Shown here piece after piece: positions 7,637-10,022 of a stretch of DNA of 10,022 bases. The notes below the pieces were generated by a model. That model made no database searches. It was given only the letters and a program-made list of their open reading frames with translations, and was not told the DNA's origin. The stretch covers positions 1 through 10,022 of the forward strand of contig SLST01000052.1 in assembly GCA_007130265.1 (NCBI GenBank). Direction: 5' to 3'. The stretch's first letter is position 1. The number at the start of each line of letters is the position of its first letter. The position numbers and the translations under genes are program-made. This DNA is from Spirochaetales bacterium (lineage in GTDB: Bacteria; Spirochaetota; Spirochaetia; DSM-27196; SLST01).

Positions 7637-8139
7637 GTCGAAGCGCCTCCTCCGACACGCTCACGCATATCGTCAAGCGCAGCCTCGGCGGCGGCACCGC
7701 CGATCCGCTCCGCCAGCTTCTGTGCGCTCATCTCGCCGAACCGGTCGAACGACGCGGCCTCGAGCGTGTGGCGACCGATCTCCTCTTCCGCGATCACGCC
7801 CATGACACGCGTGAGCAGGCTGTGCGGAATGAGCCCACTCGTGGTGACCTGATCCCATTCGACGTCGAGGATGAACAGGTAGACGGCCCCGCCCTCGCGA
7901 GCCACGTCGATCGCTCGATACGTGTACTGATCGTCTTCCCGATCTACCTCGACGTTGAAGACGATGTGTCCCTGCTGGAAAAGATACTCCATCGCACCCT
8001 GCTCGACCAGGAGCCCGAGCGCGTGAGCGCGGTCCTCAGCATCACGGTACGAGACGGCAACCGCGATCGTCTCGGCCCATGCCGCGGACAACAACACCGC
8101 GAAGAGGAGGATACCCATCGGGAAACGCAGTTGGTTCAT
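7630..8139 (-). CDS. Exported protein of unknown function, translationally coupled to the SPOR protein
   Basis: I do not recognise this 169-residue protein. A clear signal peptide (MNQLRFPMGILLFAVLLSAA, cleavage near AWA-ET at about residue 22) has no lipobox Cys, so a soluble periplasmic location is likely. The mature part alternates beta-type hydrophobic stretches (ETIAVAVSY; GHIVFNVEVD; GGAVYLFILDVEW) with helical segments and ends in an Ala/Glu-rich helix (about 143-161). That is a mixed alpha/beta layout with no visible catalytic motif. The open frame continues upstream to 8397, but ATG 8139 is chosen because it starts the signal peptide and is preceded by GAGGTGA 2 nt upstream; the upstream part is Arg/Ser-rich and unlike a protein. 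The stop TAA overlaps the ATG of the SPOR gene (ATGGTAA), so the two should be made in step and may act together in the envelope. Confidence 0.85.
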   Translation of the reverse strand: MNQLRFPMGILLFAVLLSAAWAETIAVAVSYRDAEDRAHALGLLVEQGAMEYLFQQGHIVFNVEVDREDDQYTYRAIDVAREGGAVYLFILDVEWDQVTTSGLIPHSLLTRVMGVIAEEEIGRHTLEAASFDRFGEMSAQKLAERIGGAAAEAALDDMRERVGGGASTW

Positions 8140-8176
8140 GGTCACCTCGCAAGATCTCTCAAAGAGTATCGGCAGT

Positions 8177-8203
8177 CGGGCCTCAATCAATGAGGGTCGC
8201 CCG
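8177..8203. promoter_or_regulatory. Nested inverted repeat between divergent operons
   Basis: CCTCA (8181-8185) and TGAGG (8191-8195) pair around a 5-nt loop. The outer arms CGGGC (8177-8181) and GCCCG (8199-8203) also match, sharing base 8181 and skipping a 3-nt bulge. On the minus strand it lies just upstream of GATACT (8170-8165), a possible -10 box for the envelope operon. On the plus strand it lies just upstream of the predicted polysaccharide-operon promoter. It could be a shared operator or a leader hairpin. Confidence 0.3.
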
Positions 8204-8213
8204 GAGCTGCTTG

Positions 8214-8242
8214 TTGATGATTTGCGCGGCTCGTGGTAGCTT
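8214..8242 (+). promoter_or_regulatory. Possible promoter of the wzz-type/NusG-family operon
   Basis: TTGATG (8214-8219) is followed after 17 nt by TAGCTT (8237-8242), which has an extended -10 TG at 8234-8235. The -10 hexamer matches consensus at only 3 of 6 positions. If real, transcription would begin near 8249 and give a leader of about 127 nt before the ATG at 8376. Confidence 0.33.
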
Positions 8243-8331
8243 CTGGGCATATCGGCCGGTCGGCCGCATCGAGAGGTCCCAGCGAGTGAGCGATTCGCAC
8301 GAAAGCAAGGGTGCGCACGAAGAGAACAATG

Positions 8332-8351
8332 GGTCGGACGTGCTCCCGACC
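8332..8351 (+). promoter_or_regulatory. Leader hairpin upstream of the chain-length gene
   Basis: GGTCGG (8332-8337) and CCGACC (8346-8351) form a 6-bp GC-rich stem with an 8-nt loop, ending 12 nt before the ribosome-binding site. A competing pairing of CCCG (8345-8348) with CGGG (8363-8366) would reach into that site. No T-run follows, so it is not an intrinsic terminator. A role as an RNA signal is inference. Confidence 0.3.
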
Positions 8352-8363
8352 GGGGCGGCTTCC

Positions 8364-8370
8364 GGGAGGG
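8364..8370 (+). promoter_or_regulatory. Ribosome-binding site that decides the wzz-type start
   Basis: GGGAGGG lies 5 nt before ATG 8376, a near-ideal Shine-Dalgarno match and spacing. It favours this start over the in-frame GTG at 8286, which has only a weaker GAGAGG-type sequence upstream. Confidence 0.65.
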
Positions 8371-8375
8371 CAGAG

Positions 8376-9635
8376 ATGCCGCCGCAGACGCCTTCACCGC
8401 CAGACGACACCGTCTCGTTGCTTGACCTGCTCGCGGTCCTTGCGAAACGGTGGCGGCTCATCTTCTTCACGACTTTTTTCGCCGCGATAGGCATCGTCCT
8501 GTTTTCGCTCCTTACCTTACGCCTGCCGGCGGACTCCCCCTATAACCCGTTGCCCAACTACTACCGCTCGGAAGCGCAGATCCTGCTCACCGACCCCGGC
8601 CGCGGCTCTCCGGGCTTGGCGGCAGGACTCGGATCGACCGACCTCGGCATCCTCGCGGGGCTCACGACGCTCGGCCGGGGAGAGGGCGACTCGAGCGCCG
8701 CGCTCGTTCAGGAGCTGCTGCAGGGGCGAAGCCTCGTCGACCAGATCATCGAGGAGTTCGACCTTCTCGATCGCTTCAGGGAGGCCGAGCAACCGACCGT
8801 CGCTGCGCGGCGGATGATCACAAACGGCCTCTCGAGCGAGTTCAAAGCAGGTAGCGGTGTGCTCACGGTGACCTTCGAGCACGTCGATCCGGTATTCGCG
8901 ACCGACGTTCTGCAGCGGATCGTCCCGTTGATCGAGTCACGCTTCACCTTTCTCACGCGCGACGAGGCGCGCGCGAGGACCGAGGGAATCGAGATTCAGC
9001 TGGCGCAACTCGAAGATGACCTGCTGAACGCCCGGCGAGCGCTGATCGATTTCCAGCGTCAGTACGGCGTTTTCGACCTCGCGCAGCAGGGCGGGCAGAC
9101 ACTCGATCTCGTCTCTGAGTTCCGACGAGAACAGTTTCAGCTCGAGCTCGAGCGCGAACAGCTGCTCGCCCTCGTCGAGGACCCGAACGACCCGCAGATC
9201 CAGCGCATCAACCAGAACATCCGTCGAATAGAACAGCTCATATCCGAGATGAAGAGCGGATTCCGACTCTACTCGCCGGTCACCATTCCGCTCGACCAGG
9301 TTGGGCCGCTCACCGCAGAGTACGCAGACCTCCAGCGTGAGCTCCTGATGAAGGAACAGATCTACTCGACGTTCCAGTCCGAACTCCTGCGCGCGCGTAT
9401 CGAGAGCCAGGACACCTCGCGACGGTTCCAGGTGATCGAGGCCCCTGAGGTGCCGTTGGAGAAGGCAGGACCGAGTCGAGGCATGATCTCCATCATCGTA
9501 ACGATCACAGCCTTCTTCCTCGCGGTCTTTCTCGCCTTCGTGCTCGAGTATTTCTCCCGGGCGAAGAGCGATCCGCTCGAATCGCCCAAGCTCGAGATGA
9601 TCAGGAATCAGTTCCGCATCCGTAGAGGCTCATGA
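8376..9635 (+). CDS. Wzz/GumC-type polysaccharide chain-length determinant (polysaccharide co-polymerase)
   Basis: Inner-membrane protein expected to set chain length or assist export of a Wzy-dependent surface polysaccharide. The 419 residues have the family layout. A short cytoplasmic N-terminus with VSLLDLLAVLAKRWRL (13-28) leads into TM1 (about 28-49). A large periplasmic part holds long amphipathic helices with coiled-coil character (about 195-295 and 310-350). The Pro-containing VIEAPEVPLEKAGPSRG (353-369) precedes TM2 (about 370-393), and a charged cytoplasmic tail of about 26 residues follows. There is no Walker motif or tyrosine-kinase domain, so any partner kinase is encoded elsewhere. 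A Gly-rich stretch (about 74-105, with GLAAGLGSTDLGILAGL) resembles an insertion after the first beta strand. ATG 8376 is preferred; GTG 8286 would add 30 hydrophilic residues. The stop overlaps the next gene's start (ATGA, 9632-9635), so it heads an operon. Confidence 0.88.
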   Translation: MPPQTPSPPDDTVSLLDLLAVLAKRWRLIFFTTFFAAIGIVLFSLLTLRLPADSPYNPLPNYYRSEAQILLTDPGRGSPGLAAGLGSTDLGILAGLTTLGRGEGDSSAALVQELLQGRSLVDQIIEEFDLLDRFREAEQPTVAARRMITNGLSSEFKAGSGVLTVTFEHVDPVFATDVLQRIVPLIESRFTFLTRDEARARTEGIEIQLAQLEDDLLNARRALIDFQRQYGVFDLAQQGGQTLDLVSEFRREQFQLELEREQLLALVEDPNDPQIQRINQNIRRIEQLISEMKSGFRLYSPVTIPLDQVGPLTAEYADLQRELLMKEQIYSTFQSELLRARIESQDTSRRFQVIEAPEVPLEKAGPSRGMISIIVTITAFFLAVFLAFVLEYFSRAKSDPLESPKLEMIRNQFRIRRGS

Positions 9636-10022
9636 GCTACTACGTAGTCAGCGTCGAACCACGGAGCGAGGAGCGCTTCATGGCGATGGCCGCAAGGCAC
9701 CTCCCGGTGGACCTTGCGCGGTTTCACTGGCCCCGCCGCAAGCTGACGATCCGTCGGCGGGGTAAGCGCGAAGAGTCGCTCGCACCCGTCTTCCCCGGGT
9801 ATCTGTTCCTCGAAACCGACGCCGTCACCGAAGAGATCTTCCGAACCACTAAGCGCCTGCCCGGATTCTACCGATTCTTAGAGAGTAACGATCGGATTCG
9901 GGAGCTTTCCGGAGACGATCTGCAACTGGTGGCGCACTTCGTCCGATTCGGGGACGTAATCGGGAAGAGCCTGGTCACCTTCGACGAGCACTCGCGCATC
10001 GAAGTCACCAAGGGCCCGCTCG
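9632..10022 (+). CDS. NusG-family specialised transcription antiterminator (LoaP/RfaH-like); 3' end outside window
   Basis: NusG paralogue expected to bind RNA polymerase and help it read through a long polysaccharide operon. The first 130 residues are visible. The NGN domain opens with MSYYVVSVEPRSEERF and has the hallmark FPGYLFLE (54-61), preceded by a basic stretch, RRKLTIRRRGKR (35-46). VTFDEHSRIEVTKGPL (115-130) leads into the KOW domain, which is cut off. The order basic loop, FPGYLF, LPGFYRFL, DEHSRI and KGPL resembles LoaP and UpxY-type specialised NusG proteins more than housekeeping NusG, which also normally sits beside secE and ribosomal protein genes rather than a Wzz-type gene. 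The start ATG overlaps the upstream stop, with GAGG (9625-9628) 3 nt before it. Paralogue type (LoaP versus RfaH-like) is inference from context and look. Confidence 0.85.
   Translation, partial: MSYYVVSVEPRSEERFMAMAARHLPVDLARFHWPRRKLTIRRRGKREESLAPVFPGYLFLETDAVTEEIFRTTKRLPGFYRFLESNDRIRELSGDDLQLVAHFVRFGDVIGKSLVTFDEHSRIEVTKGPL

Noticed and set aside
6557..7852. A 431-codon plus-strand frame antisense to the SPOR gene and its upstream partner
   Set aside because: The minus-strand genes have signal peptides, a SPOR domain, ribosome-binding sites and coupled start and stop. The plus-strand product is low-complexity Arg/Gly-rich, as expected for a shadow.
8286..8375. GTG start for the Wzz-type gene
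   Set aside because: The frame is open and the 30 extra residues are hydrophilic, so it cannot be excluded. The GGGAGGG site 5 nt before ATG 8376 and the usual short N-terminus of the family favour the later start.
8140..8397. N-terminal extension of the minus-strand exported protein
   Set aside because: The signal peptide must be at the N-terminus and starts at ATG 8139 with GAGGTGA before it. The extension is Arg/Ser-rich and crosses the divergent regulatory region.
1..10022. CRISPR arrays, insertion sequences, tRNA or rRNA genes, prophage or toxin-antitoxin genes
   Set aside because: I saw no regularly spaced repeats, transposase or recombinase motifs, or RNA gene signatures by eye on either strand. 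The two short tandem repeats have no spacers and lie inside coding sequence.

Overview
The window is GC-rich bacterial DNA with tightly packed genes. Several traits fit a GC-rich spirochaete or a similar free-living diderm: a giant single-chain biotin-dependent carboxylase, a SPOR-domain envelope protein with a degenerate RlpA-like barrel, and a chain-length regulator followed directly by a NusG-family paralogue. The lineage is an inference from gene content; there is no rRNA or marker gene to settle it.

Region 1 (1-5414, minus strand) is one uninterrupted reading frame of at least 1804 codons that runs off the left edge. Translated codon by codon, it contains biotin carboxylase, a BT-like linker, biotin carrier domain (biotinyl Lys about 633), a long central region, and carboxyltransferase. 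This is the domain order of eukaryotic acetyl-CoA carboxylase, not the split AccA/B/C/D of most bacteria. Region 2 (5415-5565) is a 151-base divergent promoter region with two palindromes. Each abuts or overlaps a predicted -35 box, one for the carboxylase and one for fabZ. Region 3 (5566-5991, plus strand) is fabZ. The pair would link malonyl-CoA supply to the dehydration step of fatty-acid elongation.

Region 4 (6014-8139, minus strand, convergent with fabZ) is a two-gene operon with overlapping stop and start. It encodes a 169-residue exported protein of unknown function, then a 540-residue exported protein with an RlpA-like barrel, a long acidic Pro-rich linker and a C-terminal SPOR domain. 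This is probably a cell-envelope or peptidoglycan-associated unit.

Region 5 (8140-8375) is a second divergent regulatory region with a nested inverted repeat, a promoter-like sequence and a leader hairpin. Region 6 (8376 to the right edge, plus strand) starts what looks like an exopolysaccharide, O-antigen or capsule operon. A Wzz/GumC-type chain-length protein overlaps by ATGA the start of a NusG-family specialised antiterminator (LoaP/RfaH-like), which is cut by the window end. Long open frames antisense to the carboxylase and the SPOR gene are judged to be codon-bias shadows.
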